From Desulfosarcina alkanivorans (GTDB taxonomy: Bacteria; Desulfobacterota; Desulfobacteria; Desulfobacterales; Desulfosarcinaceae): a DNA stretch of 64,000 bases. The notes under the pieces are model-generated. The model ran no database searches. It saw nothing but the letters and a program-made list of their open reading frames with translations, and was not told the DNA's origin. Location: contig NZ_AP021874.1 of assembly GCF_009688945.1 (NCBI RefSeq), forward strand, positions 1,488,001 to 1,552,000, read 5' to 3'. Below are positions 24,616-33,152 of this stretch, one piece after another. The translations under genes and the position numbers were made by a program. Position 1 is the first letter of the stretch. Every line of letters starts with the position of its first letter.

Positions 24616-26688
24616 ATGCTTGATAGCCTATTCAATCCCGCCGGTGTAGCGGTCATCGGCGCATCCGGGAAAGCGCTTCACATCGGCAACCGGGTGATCA
24701 AGAACCTGCTGGATTTCGGATACCAGGGGGGCATCTACCCCATCAACCCCAAGGCCGACGAAATTCGCGGCGTCAAGGCATACAAATCGATCCTGGATGT
24801 TCCCGGCCAGGTGGATGTGGCCCACATGGTGATCCCTGCCAAGTTCGTGCCCATGGCCGTTGAGGATTGCGGCAAGAAGGGCGTCAAGCACATCATCATC
24901 AACTCCGGGGGATTTTCCGAAACCGGTCCCCAGGGCGCCGAGATCGAAAAGGCCTTTCTGGAAAAGGCCAGAGAATACGGCATCCGCATCTTCGGCCCCA
25001 ACTGCCAGGGGATCATCAACGCCGATCCGGCCGTGAAAGCCTATTGCAATTTCACCTTCACCTTTCCCGAGGCGGGGCACATCTCCATCGTGGCCCTGTC
25101 CGGCGGCGTGGCCGAGGTGATCCACCAGGGATTCTCCGCCATGGATGTGGGCACCCGAATTTACGCCTCCAACGGCAATGCCTGCGACATTTCCATCCCG
25201 GAAATCATCCGGTACCTGGCCGACGACGACGGCACCCGGGTGATTGTCACCTACGTGGAGGGGCTTAAAGATCCCATGGGTTTCTTCGAGGCGGCCCGGG
25301 AAGCCACGGCCAAAAAACCCGTGCTGGCCATGAAGGCCGGCCGAACACTGGAAGGCGCCCAGGCGGCCGCCTCCCACACCGGCGGCCTGGCCAGGGAGGA
25401 CCTGGCCACGGACCTGATCTTCAAAAAGGCGGGCATCGTCGATTTCCGGGACGAGGGCCACCTGATCAACGCCGCCGTGGCCTTTGGTTCCCAGCCGATC
25501 CCGGCGGGCAACCGGGTGGGCATCATCACCAATACCGGCGGCCCGGCGGTAATCGCTACGGACGTCCTGGTGGATGCCGGCCTGACCCTGCCCCCGCTGT
25601 CAGAAAATACCAAAGCCCTGCTGACGGAGAAACTCTACCCGGAAGCGTCGGTAAGCAACCCGGTGGATGTGCTTGCCACGGGCACTGCCGAGCACTACCT
25701 GGCCTGCCTGGAGGCCATGATGGCCGACGACAGCTTCGACTGCATCCTGGTCAATTTTGTCACCCCCTTCTTCGTGAACACCGAGGACATCGCTGCCGCC
25801 ATCGCCCGGGTGAATATGCAGCAGATCAAGCCCATGGTCTGCAACCTGATGACCGACCGGCGCCAGTGGGCCGAGACCGAAGCCATCCTCAAAGCAGGGG
25901 GCGTCCCCTGTTTCGCCCTGCCCAGCGACGCGGCCCGGGCCCTGGGCGCCCTGGTGCGCTATCGCCGCATCCTGGACCGCCCGTCCGGACGGATTCGATC
26001 CTTTGCCGACGTGGATACCGAGGGCGCCCGGGCAATCTTCAACCAGGCCCGCGGTGGCGGATTGCTGGCTGCCGATCAGGTGTACGGGATTCTCGAAGCC
26101 TACGGCATCGATGTCCCCCAATGGCAGATGGCCGACGGCATGGACGGCGTCATCGCTGCCGCCGACCGCATCGGCTATCCGGTCGTGGTCAAAGCCGATG
26201 CCGCCTCCGTGGTTCACAAAAGCGACATGGGCGGCGTGGCCGTGAACCTGCCCGACGCCCAGGCGGTCCATAAAGCCGTCACCACGATGAAAGAGGCGAT
26301 CGACGCCGCAGACCTGCGTTTTTTCGTCCAGCAGTTTGTTCCCGGCGGGCGGGAGGTGATCCTCGGAGCCAAGGCCGAACCCGGTATGGGGCACCTGATC
26401 ATGTTCGGCCTCGGCGGCATCTTCGTTGAAGTCCTCAAAGATGTGGTTTTCAATCTCACGCCGGTCACCGACGCCGACGCCCGGGAAATGGTGAACGGCA
26501 TCCGGGGCGCCGCCCTGCTCTCCGGCGTGCGGGGCGAAAAACCGGTGGACAAAACCGCGCTGATCGATCTGATCCAGCGGTTGTCCAGGCTGACCACCGA
26601 TTTCCCGCAGATCAGGGAACTGGACCTCAACCCGGTCATGGCCTTCGAAAACGGTGCCGTGGCCGTGGATGCCCGCATTGCCCTGTGA
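24616..26688 (+). CDS. acyl-CoA synthetase (ADP-forming), fused alpha-beta
   Basis: A 690-residue NDP-forming CoA ligase. The N-terminal CoA-binding Rossmann domain (VAVIGASGKALHIGNRV) and ligase domains contain the phosphorylatable His254 in AASHTGGLAR. The C-terminal ~220 residues form an ATP-grasp domain (GYPVVVKADAASVVHKSD ... LDLNPVM). It interconverts acyl-CoA + ADP + Pi with acid + CoA + ATP, so in a catabolic cluster it can conserve energy as ATP from acetyl-CoA or aryl-acetyl-CoA. Length is typical for the fused form. GAAGGAG precedes the ATG. Confidence 0.9.
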   Translation: MLDSLFNPAGVAVIGASGKALHIGNRVIKNLLDFGYQGGIYPINPKADEIRGVKAYKSILDVPGQVDVAHMVIPAKFVPMAVEDCGKKGVKHIIINSGGFSETGPQGAEIEKAFLEKAREYGIRIFGPNCQGIINADPAVKAYCNFTFTFPEAGHISIVALSGGVAEVIHQGFSAMDVGTRIYASNGNACDISIPEIIRYLADDDGTRVIVTYVEGLKDPMGFFEAAREATAKKPVLAMKAGRTLEGAQAAASHTGGLAREDLATDLIFKKAGIVDFRDEGHLINAAVAFGSQPIPAGNRVGIITNTGGPAVIATDVLVDAGLTLPPLSENTKALLTEKLYPEASVSNPVDVLATGTAEHYLACLEAMMADDSFDCILVNFVTPFFVNTEDIAAAIARVNMQQIKPMVCNLMTDRRQWAETEAILKAGGVPCFALPSDAARALGALVRYRRILDRPSGRIRSFADVDTEGARAIFNQARGGGLLAADQVYGILEAYGIDVPQWQMADGMDGVIAAADRIGYPVVVKADAASVVHKSDMGGVAVNLPDAQAVHKAVTTMKEAIDAADLRFFVQQFVPGGREVILGAKAEPGMGHLIMFGLGGIFVEVLKDVVFNLTPVTDADAREMVNGIRGAALLSGVRGEKPVDKTALIDLIQRLSRLTTDFPQIRELDLNPVMAFENGAVAVDARIAL

Positions 26689-26692
26689 GTGT

Positions 26693-26815
26693 GTTTGTTG
26701 GATTTATTGAGTTTATTGGGTTGGTTGAGTTGGCTGATTTTCCCCTTGAGCCCTCGCCCCCTGGAATCCTTGACCCCTTGAACGCTCAAACCCTCGAACC
26801 TAAAGTCTATCCACC
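26693..26815 (+). repeat. heptamer-type intergenic run (F)
   Basis: The 145-base spacer before the AMP-forming ligase is a run of T/G-rich units (TTTATTG, GGTTGGT, TGAGTTGG) followed by C-rich complementary-style units (CCTTGAC, CCCTTGAAC, CTCAAACC, CTCGAACC). Periodicity is seven to eight bases. No ORF or promoter is recognisable. Confidence 0.5.
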
Positions 26816-26833
26816 TATTTCAGGAGTGAAACC

Positions 26834-28429
26834 ATGGCCCACTGGATGAACCTGGGACAGCAGCTCAAGATGAACGCCAAGAAGTATCCGCATACCGTGG
26901 CCCTGTGTGATGCCTGCCGGCGGTTCACCTACCCCGAAGTCAATCGCCGGGTCAACCGCCTGGCGCACCGCCTCATGGAAATGGGCCTTGCTAAAGGCGA
27001 CAAGCTGGCCGTGCTCATGGAAAACAGTATCGAAATCATCGAGTTTTACCTGGCGGCAGCCAAAACCGGCATCGTCATCGTCCCGGTGAATTTCCGTCTG
27101 GTGGGGCATGAGGTGGCCTATATCGTAGACGATGCCGATGCCCGTGCCATGGCTGTGCATCACGAATTCACCCCCTGTGTGGACGCCATCCGGGATCAGC
27201 TCGTCCAGATTCCGCCGGAGAACTACATTGTGGTGGATCGTGCCAAAATCGGTTACCGCGAATACGAATCGCTGATAGAAGGGGCTCCGGACAACGATCC
27301 GGACGTTGCGGTGGCCCCTTCGGACACGTGGATTCTCATCTACACCTCCGGCACCACCGGAAAGCCCAAGGGGGTGGTACGCTCCCATGAATCCCATATC
27401 GCCTTCTACCTGATCAATGCCGTTGACTTCGGGTTCGACCAGCATGACGTGTGCATGAACGTCATGCCCCTGTGCCACATCAATTCCACTTTTTTTACCT
27501 TCACTTTCACTTACATCGGCGCCACGGTCTATATTCACCCGGCCCGCTCCTTCCGGCCCGAAGAAATCCTGGAAATTGTGGAACGGGAGAAAATCACCTT
27601 CATCTCCCTGATCCCCACCCACTACAACCTGATCCTGAATGTCTCCGAAGACGGCCGGAACCGGGACACCGGCTCCATCAGAAAGCTGCTCTGCAGCAGT
27701 GCCCCCGTGAGAAAAACCATGAAAACGGCCATCATGGCGTTCTTTCCCGGCGTCCAGCTGTACGAGGGGTATGGCTCCACAGAAGCCGGCATTGTCACCG
27801 TACTTCGACCCGAGGACCAGATGCGCAAGCTCGGTTCCATCGGAATGGAAAGCCTGGGCACCGAACGGGTCAGGATCCTGGATACGGAAGGCAACGACGT
27901 ACCGCCCTGCGAAGTGGGTGAGCTCTACTCCAAGGGCCCCATGCTGTTCGACGAATATTACAAGCTGCCGGAAAAAACCGAGGCCGCCTTCAGGGACGGC
28001 TGGTTTTCCGCCGGCGACATGGCCCGTATGGACGAGGACGGCTTCTACCAGATCGTGGACCGCAAGGACAATATGATCATCACCGGCGGCGAGCACGTCT
28101 ACCCGAGCGAGGTGGAGGAGGTCATCGGCAGCCACCCCGATGTGTTCGACGTGGCGGCCATCAGTCTTCCCGACGACAAGTGGGGGGAGAAGGTGGCGGC
28201 GGTGGTGGTCCCCATGGAGGGACAGGATCTGACCGAATCGGCTGTTTTCAATTGGTGCAGGGACCGCATGGCCGGGTATAAACGCCCCAAGCAGGTCATC
28301 TTCATCAGTCCGGACCAGATGCCCCGTACCGCCACGGGAAAGATCCTTCACCGCATCCTGCGGGAAACCTTTGCCGAAGGCGAACCGGTGTTCCCGGAAA
28401 CCGACAGCTGCCCGGCGCCGGAAAAATAA
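26834..28429 (+). CDS. AMP-forming acyl-CoA synthetase
   Basis: A 531-residue ANL-superfamily ligase: P-loop YTSGTTGKPKGVVRSH (~residues 172-187), EGYGSTEAG (~313) and the hinge/C-terminal motif DGFYQIVDRKDNMIITGGEHVYPSEVEE (abbreviated here as GFYQIVDRKDNMIITGGEHV), with the catalytic Lys in PRTATGKILH near the end. It activates a carboxylic acid to its CoA ester; the closest functional classes are medium/long-chain, aryl or cyclohexane-carboxylate ligases. It is a candidate target of lysine acetylation, because the TGK lysine is the residue modified in this superfamily. Its substrate is not deducible. Confidence 0.88.
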   Translation: MAHWMNLGQQLKMNAKKYPHTVALCDACRRFTYPEVNRRVNRLAHRLMEMGLAKGDKLAVLMENSIEIIEFYLAAAKTGIVIVPVNFRLVGHEVAYIVDDADARAMAVHHEFTPCVDAIRDQLVQIPPENYIVVDRAKIGYREYESLIEGAPDNDPDVAVAPSDTWILIYTSGTTGKPKGVVRSHESHIAFYLINAVDFGFDQHDVCMNVMPLCHINSTFFTFTFTYIGATVYIHPARSFRPEEILEIVEREKITFISLIPTHYNLILNVSEDGRNRDTGSIRKLLCSSAPVRKTMKTAIMAFFPGVQLYEGYGSTEAGIVTVLRPEDQMRKLGSIGMESLGTERVRILDTEGNDVPPCEVGELYSKGPMLFDEYYKLPEKTEAAFRDGWFSAGDMARMDEDGFYQIVDRKDNMIITGGEHVYPSEVEEVIGSHPDVFDVAAISLPDDKWGEKVAAVVVPMEGQDLTESAVFNWCRDRMAGYKRPKQVIFISPDQMPRTATGKILHRILRETFAEGEPVFPETDSCPAPEK

Positions 28430-28646
28430 AATTGATATAAGGATTGTGGGATTCAGGAATTTTACAGAAATGAACTGTGTTTGTTCTGAAATGGTAGATC
28501 GGGGTCCGGATCAAGGCCGCAGCTTTATTGGAACCGCAGGCGCAGCGGCGCTGCGCCGAGGATTTCAATAAGGCGAGAACGCCGATAGGGGCCTGGCCTC
28601 ACGGTGCCGTTTCAGAGTAGACACCCAAAATGAGGAGGACTTCAAC
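28430..28646 (+). other. spacer with imperfect stem-loop before the second thiolase
   Basis: It opens with a short heptamer-like run (TAAGGATTGTGGGATTCAGGA, from 28437). It then holds an imperfect hairpin at 28522-28573: CTTTATTGGAA pairs with TTTCAATAAGG around an inner GGCGCAG/CTGCGCC stem. GAGGAGG before 28647 is the ribosome site of the next gene. The hairpin has no T-run, and its function is unknown. Confidence 0.45.
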
Positions 28647-29837
28647 ATGCTGAGCAAAGCCTTCATCCCTTACAGGGGCTACTATTCCACCCCCTTCTGC
28701 CGCTGGCAGGGGGCCATGGCCAACGAGAATGCCATCGTGCTGGGCGCCGCAACCGCCGCCCGCTGGATGGCCGACAAGGGATGGGAGCCCGAAATTTTCG
28801 ATTACCTGGTTTTCGGAAACACCATCAGCCAGCTGCACCAGTTCTACAGCGCCCCTTGGGCGGCCTCACTCATGGGCTGCGGCGGCATTCCCGGCATCGC
28901 CGTCAGCCAGGCCTGCACCACCGGCACCACCTGCATCTTCCAGGCGGCCATGGGCATTGAAACGGGTATGGTTGGCAACGCGTTTGTGCTCACCACGGAC
29001 CGCACGTCAAACGGTCCACACACCATCTGGCCCAATCCCAAGGGCCCCGGCGGCGAAGTGATCAGCGAGAACTGGCTCATGGACAACTTCAATGCCGATC
29101 CCAATGTGGGCCTGCGCATGGTGGAAACGGCGGAAAACGTCGCCAAGGAAGAAGGCATCTCCAAAGAGGAATGCGACCGCCTGGCCCTGCGACGCTACGA
29201 GCAGTACCAGATGGCCCTGGCGGACGACCGGGCATTCCAGAAACGCTACATGTTCGCCGCCGAAATTCAGATCTCGCGCAAAAAAAGGATTCTCGTCGAA
29301 GCGGACGAGGGCATCATGCCCACCACCGCCGAGGGCCTGACCAAACTCAAACCCCTGGTACCCGGCGGCGTCCTCAGCTTTGGCGCCCAGACCCACCCGG
29401 CCGACGGCAACGCCTCGATGGTGGTCACCACCAGAGAGCAAGCCGACCGGTTGAGCGCCGATGCCGCGATCCCGATCCAGGTGATCGCCTACGGCTATGC
29501 CCGGGAAAAGAAAGGCTATATGGCGGCCGCACCGGTACCTGCCGCCCGCATGGCCCTGGACAAGGCCGGCCTGTCGATCGGGGACATCAAAATCATCAAA
29601 ACCCACAACCCGTTTGTGGTCAACGACATCAATTTTGCCCGCAAGATGGAAATCGATGCCGACGGGTTCAACAACTATGGATCGTCGGTCATTTACGGCC
29701 ATCCCCAGGGATCCACGGCCACGCGGCTGATCATCGAAGGCATCGAAGAAACGGTGATGGAAGGGGGCGGCTATCTGCTGTGGACAGGCTGCGCCGCCGG
29801 AGATTGCGGCGCATCGCTGATCCTGAAAATCGGTTAA
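28647..29837 (+). CDS. thiolase-family protein with HNPF in place of the HEAF motif
   Basis: A 396-residue thiolase: nucleophile Cys90 in SQACTTGTTC, KTHNPFVVND at ~320 where biosynthetic thiolases have HEAFA, GSSVIYGHPQGSTATR (~350) and TGCAAGDCGASL (~384), where the C-terminal CxGGG is changed to CAAGDCG. The fold and Cys-His pair are kept, but the active-site loops differ from acetyl-CoA acetyltransferases, so its acyl substrate is probably unusual. It is last in the plus-strand catabolic cluster and is followed by a stem-loop and a terminator. GAGGAGG precedes the ATG. Confidence 0.82.
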   Translation: MLSKAFIPYRGYYSTPFCRWQGAMANENAIVLGAATAARWMADKGWEPEIFDYLVFGNTISQLHQFYSAPWAASLMGCGGIPGIAVSQACTTGTTCIFQAAMGIETGMVGNAFVLTTDRTSNGPHTIWPNPKGPGGEVISENWLMDNFNADPNVGLRMVETAENVAKEEGISKEECDRLALRRYEQYQMALADDRAFQKRYMFAAEIQISRKKRILVEADEGIMPTTAEGLTKLKPLVPGGVLSFGAQTHPADGNASMVVTTREQADRLSADAAIPIQVIAYGYAREKKGYMAAAPVPAARMALDKAGLSIGDIKIIKTHNPFVVNDINFARKMEIDADGFNNYGSSVIYGHPQGSTATRLIIEGIEETVMEGGGYLLWTGCAAGDCGASLILKIG

Positions 29838-29880
29838 GGGGTCGAAGTAAAGAAAGTTCCCGGAACCGGGCGTCGAGGCG

Positions 29881-29953
29881 CCCGCCCGGCAAGGCGTGAA
29901 AACCTGAGGCATGGTTGGCCTATTCCGAGGTTTTCACAACGCCGCCGGGCGGG
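29881..29953 (+). repeat. long imperfect inverted repeat after the catabolic cluster
   Basis: CCCGCCCGGC-AAGGCG-TGAAAACCT on the left is mirrored by AGGTTTTCAC-AACGCC-GCCGGGCGGG on the right around a 22-base loop, giving a stem of about 24 bp with a small bulge. It lies 44 bases after the thiolase stop. It could be a 3' mRNA stabiliser or a relic of a small mobile element; the true terminator follows at 30029. Confidence 0.7.
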
Positions 29954-30028
29954 ATGAATCACGGTCGGAAATGTGAACTTATTTTTGCGCGAGCCCTGAA
30001 CGTCCCATACTGCCATGGGGCCATACGA

Positions 30029-30066
30029 AAGCGGACCGGGCGCCGATACGCCGGGTCCGCTTTTTA
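30029..30066 (+). terminator. rho-independent terminator of the catabolic cluster
   Basis: AAGCGGACCGGGCG-CCGATA-CGCCGGGTCCGCTTTTT: a stem of about 12 bp with one or two bulges followed directly by TTTTT. It is placed about 190 bases after the last cluster gene and in the right orientation. Confidence 0.8.
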
Positions 30067-30150
30067 CCTGGCAACCCGCTGAACGAACGGGGACTGAAAT
30101 ATCACAACAGGGCGACGGGACCCCATTTGCCAGGTACGCGCCAGGGTCGG

Positions 30151-30264
30151 TCATCCGTTGCCCGAATCACTGGACGACGACCGATTTCGGCGCTCCTGCC
30201 TGCGCCGCCGCGCCCGCAAAAAGAACATCCCGCCGGCACCAAACATCAGCCCCGCCGCAACCAT
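30151..30264 (-). CDS. possible 37-residue membrane peptide
   Basis: The ORF MVAAGLMFGAGGMFFLRARR... has one glycine-rich hydrophobic segment followed by a run of arginines and a Ser-rich tail. It resembles a membrane anchor with a cytosolic basic stop. It lies 42 bases downstream of the EF-hand gene on the same strand. The ribosome site is weak. It may be a tiny gene, the remnant of a larger one, or chance. Confidence 0.35.
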   Translation of the reverse strand: MVAAGLMFGAGGMFFLRARRRRQERRNRSSSSDSGNG

Positions 30265-30306
30265 CACACAGGCTCAATAAAGCCGTCCCGCACCATCCGG
30301 GGTCAC

Positions 30307-30591
30307 TTATGTTTCGGCACCGTGGGCCTCCTTGAACGTATGCCACTCGTCATGATCGATAAAGCCGTCGCCATCCTGGTCGACCGCCTTGAAAACGTCC
30401 TTGGTGGAATCGGGAAAGCGTTGTTTGAATTCCTCCCAGGTCACCGTGTCATCGCCATCGGCATCCAGTTCGTAAAAATGGATCATATACGGTCCCGGAT
30501 CGGGCATGTCCCCATGATGAAATGTATTGTGGCCGCAACCGACGAACAAAACCGGCAGCGCCAGAAAAACAAGCGTGATGGATTTTATCAT
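30307..30591 (-). CDS. EF-hand calcium-binding lipoprotein
   Basis: A 94-residue protein with a lipoprotein signal (hydrophobic segment ending LPVLFVGC, Cys at about 19) and two EF-hand loops, DADGDDTVTWEE (~44-55) and DQDGDGFIDHDE (~70-81), which keep the Asp/Glu calcium ligands. It is predicted to sit on a membrane facing the periplasm. GGGAAGGAAA lies upstream of the ATG. Function beyond calcium binding is unknown. Confidence 0.8.
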   Translation of the reverse strand: MIKSITLVFLALPVLFVGCGHNTFHHGDMPDPGPYMIHFYELDADGDDTVTWEEFKQRFPDSTKDVFKAVDQDGDGFIDHDEWHTFKEAHGAET

Positions 30592-31230
30592 TTCGCGATT
30601 TCCTTCCCGGCTATCTCAGCCATCTAACCAACAGGTTGTTTGTTCTTCAGTGGTTCAGATACATCAAGTTAAGACCTAATGGGCCAACTGCAAACCGGAT
30701 AACACCGAGCCCGTGCCTCGGATAATAGAATATCAGGCCGCCATCCCGTTCGGTGCTGAAACCGTCCACCGCCATGGTTGCCATTAAATCTGTATTTGCA
30801 TTGGCTTCACACTTGCGTTACAATTATGAATTAAGTAATATCCAGCGACCATCCACAAACGATTTTGTAGCCCGATATCCGCATTGCGCTTAGTTTTAAT
30901 TTTCCGGCACATCACCCTTATGCCGGTGCAAAAACGTTTTGAACCGAGTCCCCTTCGCCGCGGAAGCGTCGGGATCGGACCTGTCAGGCATAGACTTTTC
31001 CAGTGTTCACAGCACGGGTTGATCATGGAAAGGCAGCATCAACGGGCTGGCAAATTACCTTCGGTAGGCCGCCCCGGCGTGTCAGAAGGTCTGCACCCTT
31101 TTTTTACGAGTACTTGACGTGTCGACGATTGGGACCAACGCTGGACCCAGCACCTGCGTGTTCTAACCTGTCAACCTGAAGAGCAGTGGAAACCGCGATA
31201 GCGCTATAATCAAATCCAGGGAGAGGCACC
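30592..31230. other. 639-base gene-poor region before khpA
   Basis: No confident gene. A minus-strand open frame near 30646-30774 (42 codons, MAVDGFSTERDGGLIFYYPR...) reads like a protein C-terminus but has no ribosome site. At 30866-30890 the minus strand carries AAGCGCAATGCGGATATCGGGCT, a decayed match to the right end of the interspersed inverted-repeat element. The rest shows nothing recognisable. Confidence 0.4.
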
Positions 31231-31461
31231 ATGAAGGATCTGGTCGAGAAAATTGCAAGGGCCCTAGTGGACGTTCCGGAACAGGTATCGGTAAACGAGA
31301 TAGAAAGCCAGCAGAGCATCGTCGTGGAACTGGCGGTGGCCAAACAGGACCTTGGAAAAATCATTGGAAGAAAGGGCCAGAATGTGCAGGCCATTCGCAC
31401 CATCCTGAATGCCGCTTCCGGAAAGACCAAAAAACGAATCATCCTCGAGCTGCTGGAATAG
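31231..31461 (+). CDS. khpA: KH-domain RNA-binding protein KhpA
   Basis: A 76-residue single KH domain with the RNA-contacting GxxG loop in KIIGRKGQNVQAIR (~residues 47-60) and the AGE/VNEIESQQSIVVEL strand before it. KhpA binds RNA broadly and in Gram-positives works with KhpB in cell elongation. In most bacteria it sits between rpsP and rimM; here it stands alone ahead of an acyltransferase gene. The ribosome site is GGGAGAGG. Confidence 0.9.
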   Translation: MKDLVEKIARALVDVPEQVSVNEIESQQSIVVELAVAKQDLGKIIGRKGQNVQAIRTILNAASGKTKKRIILELLE

Positions 31462-31516
31462 CGGATGGACGTTCGGTGACAGCGAGACTGGATTGCGTTC
31501 ACAGGAGCAGTACCCA

Positions 31517-32956
31517 TTGACCGGTGACATCACCATCTCCATCTGGCTTTTCGTCGTGCTGATCGCCGTGGCGGTAATCGCTGTACTTGACCGGGTGCTG
31601 ATTCCCAGCAGCCGGTGGTTTGTGCGCCGGCGCATCAACCGGGTGATCGAAGAGATCGGCACCCGGCTGGATATCGAAATCCGCCCCTTCCAGCTCACCA
31701 AGCGACAGGTACTGGTGGACCGGCTGGTTTACGATCCCATCGTGATTGAAGCGGTGAGAAGTTACGCCCGCGAACATGACATGCCCCTCGAAGTCGTCCA
31801 GGACAAGGTGGCGGTCTACGCCCGCGAAATCGTGCCCTCCTTCAATGCCTATTTTTACTTCCGGATCGGCTACTGGATCGCCAAGAAAATCGCCCGCATG
31901 CTCTACCGGGTTCGGGTGGGGCTGCTGGAAGACGAGCAGTACCGGTCCATCGATCCGGCCTCTACGGTAGTGTTCGTCATGAACCACCGCTCCAATATGG
32001 ATTATGTATTGGTAGCCTTTCTGGCCGCCGAACGGACCACCCTCTCCTACGCCGTGGGCGAATGGGCCAAAATCTGGCCCCTTCATATGCTGTTCCGGTT
32101 CATGGGGGCGTTCTTTGTCCGCCGGAATTCCGGGAACCCGCTCTACCGCCGGATTCTGGAACGGTACATCCACATGGCCACCCGGGAAGGGGTATGCCAG
32201 GCCGTATTTCTGGAAGGCGCCCTGAGCCGTGACGGCCGCCTGGGAAGGCCCAAACTCGGATTGATGGACTACATGCTTCGCCAGTTCGACCCGCAACAGG
32301 ACCGTGATATCGTCTTCATACCGGTGGGAATCAACTACGACCGCACCATCGAGGACCGCAGCCTGTTGCGCCGGCTGAATCCCGGCATCCGGCGACGCAG
32401 CCTGTGGTTCGTCTTCCGAACGACCACCGGCTTCATCCTGCGCAATCTCGTACTGATGGTTCTCAGCCGCTGGCGGCGCTACGGTTACGCGTGCGTCAAT
32501 TTCGGCGCCCCGTTGTCGATCAAGGATTACTGCCGGGAAACAGGAACGGTTTTCAGCCGGTTGCAGCGCAAGGACCGTTTCCCTGAAATTGAAGCCCTCT
32601 GCCGGCGGCTCATGGGGGCCATTGCCGACGTGGTACCCGTATTGCCGGTCTCACTGGTTTCGGCCGTCTTCCTCGAGGCGCCGGCCCCAGGCCTGGACCT
32701 TCTTGCGGTCGAGCATCGGGCCAGTCTTCTGGTGGACGAACTTCAGAAAAACCAGGCTCCGGTTCTCGAATCACCGCGCAGTACCCGTATGGCCGCCATT
32801 GCCGATGCCATCGACCTGATGCGGTTGCGCGGATTGATCACCCACACCGGCGGCAGATACATGGCCGTCGCTGCAGAAGCCCCGGTCCTGCGTTACTACG
32901 CCAATGCCATCGTCCACTGGCTGCCGGGTCGCCAGTGGGATGCATCAGACTCCTGA
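31517..32956 (+). CDS. PlsB-like glycerol-3-phosphate / lysophospholipid acyltransferase
   Basis: A 479-residue membrane-associated acyltransferase with one N-terminal transmembrane helix (ISIWLFVVLIAVAVIAVL). It has the acyltransferase blocks NHRSNMDYVL (HX4D, ~residue 157), GAFFVRRNSG (~198), FLEGALSRDGR (~232) and IVFIPVGINYDR (~268). The order and spacing follow the PlsB/GPAT family, although E. coli PlsB is longer (about 800 residues). TTG at 31517 is the likely start, with CAGGAG nine bases upstream; the frame stays open upstream through khpA. Role: first or second acylation in phospholipid synthesis. Confidence 0.8.
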   Translation: MTGDITISIWLFVVLIAVAVIAVLDRVLIPSSRWFVRRRINRVIEEIGTRLDIEIRPFQLTKRQVLVDRLVYDPIVIEAVRSYAREHDMPLEVVQDKVAVYAREIVPSFNAYFYFRIGYWIAKKIARMLYRVRVGLLEDEQYRSIDPASTVVFVMNHRSNMDYVLVAFLAAERTTLSYAVGEWAKIWPLHMLFRFMGAFFVRRNSGNPLYRRILERYIHMATREGVCQAVFLEGALSRDGRLGRPKLGLMDYMLRQFDPQQDRDIVFIPVGINYDRTIEDRSLLRRLNPGIRRRSLWFVFRTTTGFILRNLVLMVLSRWRRYGYACVNFGAPLSIKDYCRETGTVFSRLQRKDRFPEIEALCRRLMGAIADVVPVLPVSLVSAVFLEAPAPGLDLLAVEHRASLLVDELQKNQAPVLESPRSTRMAAIADAIDLMRLRGLITHTGGRYMAVAAEAPVLRYYANAIVHWLPGRQWDASDS

Positions 32957-33152
32957 TCCAACCAGGCATCCCACCCCGCACAAGCCCCGCCGCTGTGCGG
33001 CGTGAAGTGAAACCATGGACAACTTCATGAATGAAGGTTGACCCCTCACGCAATAACACCCGAAGGAGGGGAGGAAACGAGAAAACACAGGGGAATGGGA
33101 TGTCCACGAAACCCTTTCCGTAAGCTTTCTGAGGCGCCGATCGATCTGCACG

